A DNA stretch of 64,000 nucleotides from JACDAN01 sp035707105 (GTDB lineage Bacteria > Actinomycetota > Thermoleophilia > Gaiellales > Gaiellaceae), in the NCBI GenBank assembly GCA_035707105.1, contig DASSUI010000040.1, positions 1 to 64,000 on the forward strand, read 5' to 3'. The number at the start of each line of letters is the position of its first letter. Within the stretch, counting starts at the first letter, position 1. Under the pieces are notes generated by a model that was not told the DNA's origin, searched no databases, and was given only the letters and a program-made list of their open reading frames with translations. A program made the translations under genes and the position numbers. Of this stretch, positions 55,728 to 62,966 are shown piece after piece.

Positions 55728-56501
55728 CTAGCTCTCCACCTTCTCGGGCATGAATGCTTCGTACCCTTCCGCTTCCAGTGTATGCGCCAGCTCGGGGCCG
55801 CCCTCGGCGACGATACGTCCGTCCACGAAGACGTGCACGAAATCGGGGTCGATGTAGCTGAGGATCCGCTGGTAGTGCGTGATCACGAGCGCGCCCATCT
55901 CGGGGCCGACGAGCTCACGTACACCGCCGGCGACGATGCGCAGGGCGTCGATGTCGAGCCCTGAGTCGGTCTCGTCGAGGATCGCGATCCGCGGCTTCAG
56001 CATCGCCATCTGCAGGATCTCGACCCGCTTCTTCTCGCCGCCGGAGAAGCCGTCGTTGATGTAGCGCTGGGCGAGCTCGCGCGGGATGCGGAGCCGCTCC
56101 ATCACCTCCATCATCTCCTTGCGGAACTCGGGGATCGGGACCGGGTCGTCCTCACCACCCTTGCGCGCCTTACGGATCGCGTTCAGCGCAGAGCGGAGGA
56201 AGCTCGTGACGGTGACGCCCGGGATCGCCTGGGGGTACTGGAACGCGAGGAAGAGGCCTCGTTGCGCGCGCTCGTCCGCCGCCAGCTCGGTGACGTCCTC
56301 GCCGTCGAAGAGGATTTGCCCCTCTGTGATCTCGTAGGCGGGGTGGCCCATCAGCGCGTACGCGAGCGTCGACTTCCCCGACCCGTTCGGGCCCATGACC
56401 GCGTGGATCTGGTCGGTGTCGACCTGCAGGTCGACGCCCTTCACGATCTCCGTCCCGTCCTCGAGCGAGACGTGCAGGTTCTTCAACTCCAGTAGCGCCA
56501 C
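55728..56501 (-). CDS. sufC: Fe-S assembly ATPase SufC
   Basis: A 257-residue ABC-type ATPase of the SufBCD complex. Walker A GPNGSGKS, Q-loop QYPQAIPGV, signature FSGGEKKRVEILQ, Walker B AILDETDSGLDIDAL, His in VITHYQ. GTG 56501 is chosen over TTG 56516 because AAGGA lies 5-9 nt upstream. It opens the leftward sufC-B-VOC-VOC-D operon. The short leader holds a GGCGGGC/GCCCGCC stem (56521-56539). Confidence 0.95.
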   Translation of the reverse strand: MALLELKNLHVSLEDGTEIVKGVDLQVDTDQIHAVMGPNGSGKSTLAYALMGHPAYEITEGQILFDGEDVTELAADERAQRGLFLAFQYPQAIPGVTVTSFLRSALNAIRKARKGGEDDPVPIPEFRKEMMEVMERLRIPRELAQRYINDGFSGGEKKRVEILQMAMLKPRIAILDETDSGLDIDALRIVAGGVRELVGPEMGALVITHYQRILSYIDPDFVHVFVDGRIVAEGGPELAHTLEAEGYEAFMPEKVES

Positions 56502-56520
56502 TCGTTCCTTTCGCAAATGT

Positions 56521-56539
56521 GGCGGGCTTCGCGCCCGCC
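56521..56539 (-). promoter_or_regulatory. stem-loop in the sufC leader
   Basis: GGCGGGC-GCGAA-GCCCGCC on the minus strand, about 20 nt before the sufC start. A TACCAT at 56558-56553 is a possible -10. The divergent tatA promoter is 60 nt further on. Confidence 0.4.
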
Positions 56540-56596
56540 TCGAGACCTCATGGTACCAATGCCCCTCCCGCCTGAGAGCCTCCCCGAAACCGCTGC

Positions 56597-56602
56597 TATC
56601 GT
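56597..56602 (+). promoter_or_regulatory. leaderless -10 TATCGT for tatA
   Basis: The hexamer ends 6 nt before ATG 56609. Confidence 0.6.
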
Positions 56603-56608
56603 GGGCTT

Positions 56609-56839
56609 ATGCCGTTCGGCATCGGGCCTACGGAGCTGATCATCCTTCTGATCGTCGTGCTGCTCCTCTTCGGCGCCAAGCGCGTCCCCGAGATCGGCCG
56701 TTCGGTCGGCAGGGGCATGCGCGAGTTCAAGGACGCGGTCAGCGGCAAGGACGAGGAGCAGCCGCCGAGACTGCCGCAGGCGCCGGAGGACGAGGAGCGC
56801 GTCGCCTCGCCCACGCGCGAGCGCGACTCGGTCTCCTAG
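56609..56839 (+). CDS. tatA: Sec-independent (Tat) translocase subunit TatA
   Basis: A 76-residue TatA/E-like protein. One N-terminal transmembrane helix (GPTELIILLIVVLLLFGAKR) then the FxKxPE-like hinge region KRVPEIGRSVGRGMREFKDA forming an amphipathic helix and a polar tail. It forms the translocation pore with TatC. ATG 56609 is leaderless. It starts the rightward tatA-tatC-add operon. No TatB seen, as in many actinobacteria. Confidence 0.92.
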   Translation: MPFGIGPTELIILLIVVLLLFGAKRVPEIGRSVGRGMREFKDAVSGKDEEQPPRLPQAPEDEERVASPTRERDSVS

Positions 56840-56845
56840 CGACCC

Positions 56846-57607
56846 TTGCGCCGCCTGCCCCGCCGCCTCTCGTACGGCGAGGAGGCCACGCTCGTCGAGC
56901 ACCTCGAGGAGCTCCGATCGCGCCTGATCGTCTGCATCGCCGCGCTCGTCGTCGCCTTCCCGGTGGCCTACATCTTCCACGAGCAGCTGATCGACGCCCT
57001 GATCCGGCTCGCGCCAGACGACACCGTGATCGTCACGCTCGGTGTCGCCGAACCGTTCACCACGGCGCTCAAGGTCAGCTTCTACGCATCGCTCGCGCTC
57101 ACGTTTCCGGTCGTCGTCTGGCAGGCGTGGAGCTTCTTCGCGCCCGCCGTGCGGGAGCACAGCCAGCGGATCGTCGCGCGGTTCGTCGTCCTCGCGACCC
57201 TGCTCTTCGCCGGCGGCATGACGTTCGCGTACTTCGTGCTCCTGCCGCGTGCGCTCGACTTCCTGACGAACTACGACGAGGAGCTGTACCAGACGCAGGT
57301 CCGCGCGAGCTACTTCCTCTCCTTTGTGACGCTGATGATCTTCGCGACCGGGCTCGTCTTCCAGCTGCCGATCTTCGTGCTGGCGCTGGTGCGGCTCGGT
57401 GTGCTCACCTCGGCGCAGCTCCGCGCGAACCGGAGGATCGGGATCGTCATCCTGCTCGCCCTCGCAATCCTGCTCCCGACGGTCGACCCCGTCTCGCTGG
57501 CGTTGGAGACGGTGCCGCTGCTCGTCCTCTTCGAGCTCTCGATCTGGCTCTCCGTGATCATGGAACGGCGGTGGCACGCCGCGGAAGCGCGGCTCGCGCC
57601 CGAGTGA
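56846..57607 (+). CDS. tatC: Sec-independent (Tat) translocase subunit TatC
   Basis: A 253-residue six-helix membrane protein that recognises twin-arginine signals. HLEELRSRLIVC near the N-terminus, FTTALKVSFYASLALTFPVV, FAPAVREHS and the mid-membrane Glu are typical. TTG 56846 lies 6 nt after the tatA stop. Its stop overlaps the adenosine deaminase start (GTGA). Confidence 0.94.
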   Translation: MRRLPRRLSYGEEATLVEHLEELRSRLIVCIAALVVAFPVAYIFHEQLIDALIRLAPDDTVIVTLGVAEPFTTALKVSFYASLALTFPVVVWQAWSFFAPAVREHSQRIVARFVVLATLLFAGGMTFAYFVLLPRALDFLTNYDEELYQTQVRASYFLSFVTLMIFATGLVFQLPIFVLALVRLGVLTSAQLRANRRIGIVILLALAILLPTVDPVSLALETVPLLVLFELSIWLSVIMERRWHAAEARLAPE

Positions 57608-58590
57608 CGTTCCCGAAGATCGAGCTGCACGTTCACCTCGAGGGGACGGTGCGGCCGGAGACGCTCCTCGAGATCGCACGGCGGAACGACTACGCGCTTC
57701 CGGCCGACACCGTCGAAGGCCTCTCGCGGCTGTACGAGTACCGCGACTTCGCTCACTTCATCGAGGTGTGGATCCTCACCACGAACGCGCTCCGTACGCA
57801 CGACGACTTCCAGCAGGTCGTCGTGGACTACGCGGAGGAGGCGGCACGCCACGGCGCCGTCTACCTCGAGGCGATCTTCTCGCCGGCCGAGCGGGCGCGG
57901 CGCGGCGTCAACTGGGACGAGACGTTCGCCGGCTACTGCGACGGGATCGAGGCGGCGCGCGAGCGCCACGGGGTCGTGGTCCGGCTGACGCCCGACATCT
58001 TCCGCGGGGCGACGCCGGAGGAAGCGGAGCAGGTCGTTCGCTGCTCCGCACGCTACCGGGATCGCGGGGTGGTCGCGGTCGGGCTGGGCGGACTGGAGGC
58101 GGACTACCCGCCGGAGACCTACGCCGATGCGTTCGCTCTCGTCCGCGAGGAGGGCCTTGGATCGGTTCCGCACGCCGGCGAGGTCGCCGGCCCGGCATCG
58201 ATCCGTGGGGCCCTGGGCGCGCTCGGAGCCGACCGGATCCGGCACGGCATCCGGGCCGTCGACGACCCGGCGCTCGTCGACGAGCTGCGCGAGCGCGGCA
58301 TCGTCCTCGACGTCTGCCCCATCTCGAACCTCCGCACCGGCGCGGTCCCCTCGCTCGAGCAGCACCCGCTGCGCGAGCTCGCCGCCGCCGGCGTGCGGTG
58401 CTCGATCTCGACCGACGACCCCGCGATGTTCGACACCGACCTCACCCGCGAGAACGAGGCCGCCGCCCGGCTCGGCGTGGACCCGCAGACGGCGTTCGCG
58501 AACGGGGTCGCCGGAGCGCTCTGCGACGAGACGACCAGGGAGCGGCTGCGCTCGATCGGCGAGTCGTTCGACTGGGGGTCGCTACGCTAG
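57604..58590 (+). CDS. add: adenosine deaminase family protein
   Basis: A 328-residue zinc amidohydrolase. Metal and catalytic motifs: ELHVHLEG (two His), SVPHAGEV (His and Glu), IRHGIRA and STDDPAMF (Asp pair). It deaminates adenosine or 2'-deoxyadenosine, or a related adenine nucleoside, to inosine; family members with adenine or aminofutalosine substrates exist, so the precise substrate is uncertain. GTG 57604 overlaps the tatC stop as GTGA. Confidence 0.9.
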   Translation: MTFPKIELHVHLEGTVRPETLLEIARRNDYALPADTVEGLSRLYEYRDFAHFIEVWILTTNALRTHDDFQQVVVDYAEEAARHGAVYLEAIFSPAERARRGVNWDETFAGYCDGIEAARERHGVVVRLTPDIFRGATPEEAEQVVRCSARYRDRGVVAVGLGGLEADYPPETYADAFALVREEGLGSVPHAGEVAGPASIRGALGALGADRIRHGIRAVDDPALVDELRERGIVLDVCPISNLRTGAVPSLEQHPLRELAAAGVRCSISTDDPAMFDTDLTRENEAAARLGVDPQTAFANGVAGALCDETTRERLRSIGESFDWGSLR

Positions 58591-58597
58591 GGCCTAC

Positions 58598-59494
58598 ATG
58601 GCTCGTTCAGCCCAGCGACGCAACAGGCAGCAGCGCGACCGCCGTCCGAGGCCGCGCGCCGCCGCGCCGATCGCGCGCCCGACGCCCAGCTACGAGGACA
58701 CGATGTTCTTCCCGCGCCTGCGGCGTCAGGCGAAGTGGATGTTCGTCTTCCTCGCCGTGATCTTCGGGCTCGGCTACGTGATCTTCAACGTCGGCGGCTC
58801 CATCCCGGGCACCGGGCTCGGCGACGTGCTGCAGGGGCTCGCGCAGGAGTCGAGCGCCGGCCCGAGCGTGGGCGGCGCGCAGGACAAGATCAAGGAGCGC
58901 CCGAACGACCCGACCGGCTACCGCGAGCTCGCGAACGCGCTGCAGCGCGAGAACCGGACGACGGAGGCGATCCAGCCGCTCGAGCGCTACACCCAGATGC
59001 GGCCGAGCGACAGCGAGGCGCTCCGCCAGCTCGGGGCCCTGTACATGGCGCAGGCCCGCACGTACGAGGAGCAGGGTGCCGTCGCGCAGGCACGGCTCCA
59101 GCAGCTGACCGGCGGGGACCTCTTCGCCCCGGGCTCCCAGAGCCAGTTCGGCCAGTCGTTCGGGAACCCGCAGATCACGAGCATCGAGGCGCAGCGCTGG
59201 AACCAGCAGCTGAACAACGCGTACGTCGGCGTGCAGCAGTCGTACAAGGACGCCGTTCGCGTCTTCCAGAAGCTCGTCGCCGTCACCCCTGACGAGCTCG
59301 AGGCCGACGAGCCGCTCATCTTCCTCCAGCTCGGCCAGGCCGCGCAGTCCGCCGGCGAATACAAGGCCGCGATCACGGCCTACGAGCGCTACCTCGAGGT
59401 CGCGCCCGACTCCGCGAGCGCGCCGGCCGTCCGCCAGCAGCTTCCGGCGCTGAGGAAGGCCGCCAACCCGAGGCAGGACAAGCAGAGCCAGTAG
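58598..59494 (+). CDS. single-pass membrane TPR protein
   Basis: A 298-residue protein. Basic N-terminus (about 1-45), one transmembrane helix (about 47-66), then TPR-like helical repeats: PNDPTGYRELANALQRENR, PSDSEALRQLGALYMAQAR, ...AYVGVQQSYKDAVRVFQKL, FLQLGQAAQSAGEYKAAIT and a Gln-rich loop between. Likely a scaffold on the cytoplasmic or outer face; orientation unknown. ATG 58598 lies 7 nt after the deaminase stop. No function assigned. Confidence 0.78.
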   Translation: MARSAQRRNRQQRDRRPRPRAAAPIARPTPSYEDTMFFPRLRRQAKWMFVFLAVIFGLGYVIFNVGGSIPGTGLGDVLQGLAQESSAGPSVGGAQDKIKERPNDPTGYRELANALQRENRTTEAIQPLERYTQMRPSDSEALRQLGALYMAQARTYEEQGAVAQARLQQLTGGDLFAPGSQSQFGQSFGNPQITSIEAQRWNQQLNNAYVGVQQSYKDAVRVFQKLVAVTPDELEADEPLIFLQLGQAAQSAGEYKAAITAYERYLEVAPDSASAPAVRQQLPALRKAANPRQDKQSQ

Positions 59495-59507
59495 CCGGGC
59501 GAGGCAC

Positions 59508-59513
59508 TAGACT
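59508..59513 (+). promoter_or_regulatory. -10 TAGACT for the anti-sigma antagonist
   Basis: Predicted start near 59520; the leader of about 24 nt contains GGGAGG before GTG 59544. Confidence 0.4.
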
Positions 59514-59543
59514 CTCGGAGCTTTTCGACACCGAGGGAGGCGC

Positions 59544-59909
59544 GTGAACTTCGACATCAATACCGAGCAGCTGGGCGATTCCTCGTACGTCATCTCGCTG
59601 GCGGGCGAGGTCGACCTCTACACGGCTCCGGAGTTCAAGCAACAGCTCCTCGAGGTGATCAACCAGGGCGCGAAGGAGGTCGTGGTCGACTTCTCCAACA
59701 CGACCTTCATCGACTCGACGACCCTCGGCGTCCTCGTCGGAGGCGTCAAGCGGCTGCGCACGAACGACGGGCAGCTCTCGCTCGTCTCGAGCGACCGCAA
59801 CATCACGAAGATCTTCGAGATCACTGGCCTCGACCGGGTCTTCACGATCTACGGCAGCCGCGACGAAGCAGTCGCCGGCATCGGCTCGGCGACCCAGCCC
59901 TCCGCGTAG
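59544..59909 (+). CDS. anti-sigma factor antagonist (STAS domain)
   Basis: A 121-residue STAS-domain protein related to RsbV/SpoIIAA. VVVDFSNTTFIDSTTLGVLVGG holds the phosphorylatable Ser region (DST). It would bind and titrate a GerW-type or RsbW-like kinase to free a sigma factor. Starts GTG 59544 with GGGAGG. Its stop codon TAG is supplied by palindromic element C, and the following gene, a cytochrome, uses the right end of the element as its ribosome binding site. Confidence 0.88.
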   Translation: MNFDINTEQLGDSSYVISLAGEVDLYTAPEFKQQLLEVINQGAKEVVVDFSNTTFIDSTTLGVLVGGVKRLRTNDGQLSLVSSDRNITKIFEITGLDRVFTIYGSRDEAVAGIGSATQPSA

Positions 59910-60073
59910 TGCCCCTTCCAGTGGCGCTGCCGAGCTTCTGGGTCGGGAGCGCCAAGCCAGAGCGCGCACTCCGACGAGCCAAAGCGAGGCCGCCTTGGGG
60001 AGGAGGAGGGTCCGCTCTGGCGCCGCGTGATCGCGGGCCAGAAGCCGCCGTGTGCCGCTGGGAGGGGCACTAG
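59907..60073 (+). ncRNA. palindromic start-site element, copy C
   Basis: A 167-nt element. Terminal arms TAGTGCCCCTTCCAG (59907-59921) and CTGGGAGGGGCACTA (60058-60072) pair, with one G-U. Inner helices: GCTTCTGG (59934-59941) with CCAGAAGC (60038-60045), and GCCAGAGC (59956-59963) with GCTCTGGC (60014-60021). The left end is the stop codon of the anti-sigma antagonist. The right end, GGAGGGG (60061-60067), is six nt before the cytochrome TTG at 60074. The apical part is less well paired than in copy B. Confidence 0.75.
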
Positions 60074-60709
60074 TTGAGGGCGGTCGGCGCCGCGCTCCTC
60101 TGTCTCGGCGCGCTCGCCGTCGCAGGCTGCGGAACCGAGGGCCTGGCGGACGAGGCCGGCGCCGACCCGGCGCAGGGCAAGGCGATCTTCCAGCAGACCT
60201 GCGGCGGCTGCCACACGTTGAGAGAGGCGGGCACGCAGGGCTCGAACCCGGTCCAGAACCCGTCCAGCGGGCCGAACCTCGACGACGCGTTCGCCGCCGC
60301 GCGGATGGAGGACTTCGACGAGAGCACGATCCGCGAGACGGTGCGGCACCAGATCGACTACCCGATCCCGCCGATGCCCGAGGACCTCCTCTCGGACTCG
60401 GACGCGGACGCAGTCGCGCTCTACGTCTCGCTCGTCGCGGCGAACCCCAAGGCGAAGATCCAGACGACGGGCGGCGGCGGCAACGACCCGAAGTCGCTCT
60501 TCACGACGAACTGCGGGTCCTGTCACACCTTCCAGGCGGCCGGAACCTCGGGAACGGTCGGGCCCAACCTCGACCAGGCGAAGCCGACGCTCCAGAAGGC
60601 GATCACGCAGATCACGAACGGCGGCCAGGTGATGCCGGCCTTCGGCGACCGGCTGACGGACGCGCAGATCCGCGCGCTCGCCCGGTACGTCAGCGGCGGA
60701 GGCGGCTAG
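60074..60709 (+). CDS. dihaem cytochrome c lipoprotein
   Basis: A 211-residue exported lipoprotein (lipobox VAGC) with two cytochrome c modules: CGGCH (near 43-47) and CGSCH (near 144-148), each followed by a Met in MP. Likely an electron carrier to an oxidase; the ctaD-ctaE cluster lies convergently 800 nt away. TTG 60074 follows element C's GGAGGGG. The stop is 9 nt from that of the convergent USP gene. Confidence 0.9.
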   Translation: MRAVGAALLCLGALAVAGCGTEGLADEAGADPAQGKAIFQQTCGGCHTLREAGTQGSNPVQNPSSGPNLDDAFAAARMEDFDESTIRETVRHQIDYPIPPMPEDLLSDSDADAVALYVSLVAANPKAKIQTTGGGGNDPKSLFTTNCGSCHTFQAAGTSGTVGPNLDQAKPTLQKAITQITNGGQVMPAFGDRLTDAQIRALARYVSGGGG

Positions 60710-60717
60710 CCGCCGCG

Positions 60718-61356
60718 TCAGGCCGACGATTCGACCTCGACGTCCACGACCACGTGCGTGATCGGGACGGCGAAACGCTCGCGCGCCGCGCGGACGACCC
60801 CACGCTCGAGCCAGACCGAGCGGCCCTCCGGGTGGGTCGAGATGATCACCTCGTCGGCGCCGAACGTCCGTAACGCGTCCTCGATCGCCTGCAGCGGGTC
60901 CGCGTCACCGACCTCGCCCTCCGCAGTGATCCCGAGCTCCCGCAGCCGCCGGAGGCTCCGCTCGAGCCGCTCGTGCGCGGCCGCCCGCGGCCCGTCCTCG
61001 TCCGAGGCGAAGTAGCGGACCGGCGACATCAGCGCCGGGCACACCACGCGCACCCGCTCCTCGACGCCCTCCGAGCGCCGGTGGATCAGATCCCTGAGCG
61101 GCTCGCCGCCGACGGTCTCGTTCGCGATCACGAGGATCCGCCGCTCGCCCGGGGCGTGCGGGCGAATGTCGGCCTCCCGCGGCGGCTCCCTCCGCGTCCG
61201 GATCACCGCCGCGAGCGCGGCGGCGGTCAGCGCGACGAACACGGCCAATCCCAGCCAGGTGTTGATCGCCGCGGCGACGACGATCAGCGCGAAGTAGCCG
61301 AGGGTGAGCAAGACCAACCGAAACGCATCTGCCTCGTTCCGGAAGGGGTTCCTCAC
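60718..61356 (-). CDS. membrane protein with universal stress-like domain
   Basis: A 212-residue protein with two transmembrane helices (about 15-30 and 33-50) and a C-terminal USP-like domain: ILVIANETVGGEPLRDLIHRR, ADEVIISTHPEGRSVWLERG and ITHVVVDVEVE. The ANETVxGxxLxxxI pattern also occurs twice in the protein at 62112, so these form a local family. It may regulate or assemble the oxidase. GTG 61356; an inverted repeat lies in the gap before it (61410-61487). Confidence 0.82.
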   Translation of the reverse strand: MRNPFRNEADAFRLVLLTLGYFALIVVAAAINTWLGLAVFVALTAAALAAVIRTRREPPREADIRPHAPGERRILVIANETVGGEPLRDLIHRRSEGVEERVRVVCPALMSPVRYFASDEDGPRAAAHERLERSLRRLRELGITAEGEVGDADPLQAIEDALRTFGADEVIISTHPEGRSVWLERGVVRAARERFAVPITHVVVDVEVESSA

Positions 61357-61380
61357 GCCCCCGGCCCCCCTAGGCTCCCG

Positions 61381-61487
61381 CCCGGCAGAGCCGGGCTCCG
61401 CCGGAGGCTGTCGCCGCTGGGCGGCCTCCGCTCAAAGGGCCGTGCTGCTCGCACTGTCCCTCTTCGCTCCACCCGCCCAGCGGCGAC
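61381..61487 (-). promoter_or_regulatory. long hairpins between ctaE and the USP-like gene
   Basis: CCCGGC-AGA-GCCGGG (61381-61395) and a 15-bp perfect inverted repeat GTCGCCGCTGGGCGG (61410-61424) with CCGCCCAGCGGCGAC (61473-61487), loop 48 nt. They lie in the 156-nt gap of the oxidase operon, where other genes overlap. They may be a partial terminator or RNA-stability structure. Confidence 0.55.
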
Positions 61488-61512
61488 CCGGGAACGTGAG
61501 TAGCTCACCGCC

Positions 61513-62115
61513 CTACAACAGGTAGATCGTCGCGTACACCACGATCCACATTACGTCCACGAAGTGCCAGTAGATCCCGGGGATCTCGACCCCGTGGTGA
61601 TGGGCCTCCGTGAAGTGGCCACGGAAGGCGCGGATGGTGGCGAACGTCAGCAGGGTCAGCCCGACGAAGACATGCGCGCCGTGGAGGCCGGTCAGCCCGT
61701 AGAAGATCGTCCCGAACGCCCCGTCGTGCGGCGCGAAGCCGACACGCGAGTACTCGAGGATCTGCGTGAGAAGGAACGTCGAGCCGAGCGCGAGCGTGAG
61801 GACAAGGCCGGCCTGCAACCCCGCCCGGTTCCCGCGCTTGATCGACTGCAGTGCCCAGTGGATCGTGAAGCTCGAGGTGACCAGGATCGCCGTGTTCACG
61901 CCGGCGACGAATTTCGGCAGGTGGAAGGGCTCGAGCGGCCACTCGGAGTTTCCGCTGACGCGGATGAAGAAGTAGGCCGTGAAGAACGACCCGAAGAGCA
62001 TGATCTCCGAGGCGATGAAGAGGAGCATCCCGAGCACCGGGGCGTCCACCCGGGAGCTCTTGTGCGCCTCGGGCGGGTGCGCGGGGTGGTGGGCGGCTTC
62101 GGCGTGTGCGCTCAT
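61513..62115 (-). CDS. ctaE: cytochrome c oxidase subunit III
   Basis: A 200-residue membrane protein with five helices, of the short (CyoC/CtaE) form. FGSFFTAYFFIR, EPFHLPKFVAGVNTAILVTSS, GLTGLHGAHVFVGL and YWHFVDVMWIVVYATIYLL are characteristic. ATG 62115 overlaps the USP-like stop (ATGA). A His-rich N-terminus is visible. It belongs to the ctaD-USP-ctaE operon. Confidence 0.94.
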   Translation of the reverse strand: MSAHAEAAHHPAHPPEAHKSSRVDAPVLGMLLFIASEIMLFGSFFTAYFFIRVSGNSEWPLEPFHLPKFVAGVNTAILVTSSFTIHWALQSIKRGNRAGLQAGLVLTLALGSTFLLTQILEYSRVGFAPHDGAFGTIFYGLTGLHGAHVFVGLTLLTFATIRAFRGHFTEAHHHGVEIPGIYWHFVDVMWIVVYATIYLL

Positions 62116-62966
62116 TCGGCGGGCATCACGGGCTCGGCGCCGACCTCCTCCGGCGAGATGACCACGTGCTCGACCGGCACCTTCGCGTCGTTGTGGAGCC
62201 GCTGGACGAGGTTCTTCCGCATCCACGGCGAGCGGGCGGGCTCGAACGTCGAGACGATGACCTCGTCCACGCGCTCATCCTCGATCGCGTGCATCGCCGC
62301 CGTGTAGGGATCGGGGTGCGCGACCTGGCCGTGCACGTCGATGCCGGCCGCGCGCAGCTCGGAGAGCACGCGCCGGAGTCGGCGCTCGGCCTCGGGGTGC
62401 GCCGACTGCGTCGGGTCGCTCTGCGGGGACACGATCAGGAAGCTCGCCGGTCCGCGCGCTGCCCGTTCCCGGATCCGGTCCGAAAGCGGCTTGCCGACGA
62501 CGGTCTCGTTCGCGACGACGAGGACATTGGCCGGACCCTCCTGGGCCTCGACGTCGACCACGACGTGCTCGACCGGGACGTCACCCGCGACCTTCTTGAT
62601 CCGGTCGACGACGTTCTTCCGGACCCAGCCCGACTTCTGGAGCGGGTGCGTCGAGACGATGACGTCGGTCGGCGCCGGGTCGAGCATTCCGAACGCGTCC
62701 CGAACGGCCGATTCCGGGTCGCTCTCGAGCACCAGACCGTGCGCAGGAATGCCCGCCTCGCGAAGCTGGGCGAGCGTGCGGTCGAGCCGACGCCCGGCGG
62801 CCGCCCGTCGCGTGTCCTCGTAGACGACGTAGCCGGCCTGCGGAGTCGACACGGGCGCCAGCACCGTGACGAGCTCGACGTCCTGCTCGCCCGCCTTCCG
62901 CTTCACCGCGTCGAGCAGCTCGCTCCCCGTGACCGTCTCGTTGGCGACCACGAGGAGGTGCCTCAA
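62112..62966 (-). CDS. tandem universal stress-like protein in the oxidase operon
   Basis: A 284-residue cytoplasmic protein with two USP-like domains: residues ~1-150 (HLLVVANETVTGSELLDAV, DVIVSTHPLQKSGWVRKN, VEHVVVDVEA) and ~155-284 (NVLVVANETVVGKPLSDRI, EVIVSTFEPARSPWMRKN, VEHVVISPEE). They are clearly duplicates. The TTG start overlaps the ctaD stop (TTGA), so it is coupled to the oxidase. Function unknown; it may bind nucleotides and regulate respiration. Confidence 0.85.
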   Translation of the reverse strand: MRHLLVVANETVTGSELLDAVKRKAGEQDVELVTVLAPVSTPQAGYVVYEDTRRAAAGRRLDRTLAQLREAGIPAHGLVLESDPESAVRDAFGMLDPAPTDVIVSTHPLQKSGWVRKNVVDRIKKVAGDVPVEHVVVDVEAQEGPANVLVVANETVVGKPLSDRIRERAARGPASFLIVSPQSDPTQSAHPEAERRLRRVLSELRAAGIDVHGQVAHPDPYTAAMHAIEDERVDEVIVSTFEPARSPWMRKNLVQRLHNDAKVPVEHVVISPEEVGAEPVMPAE

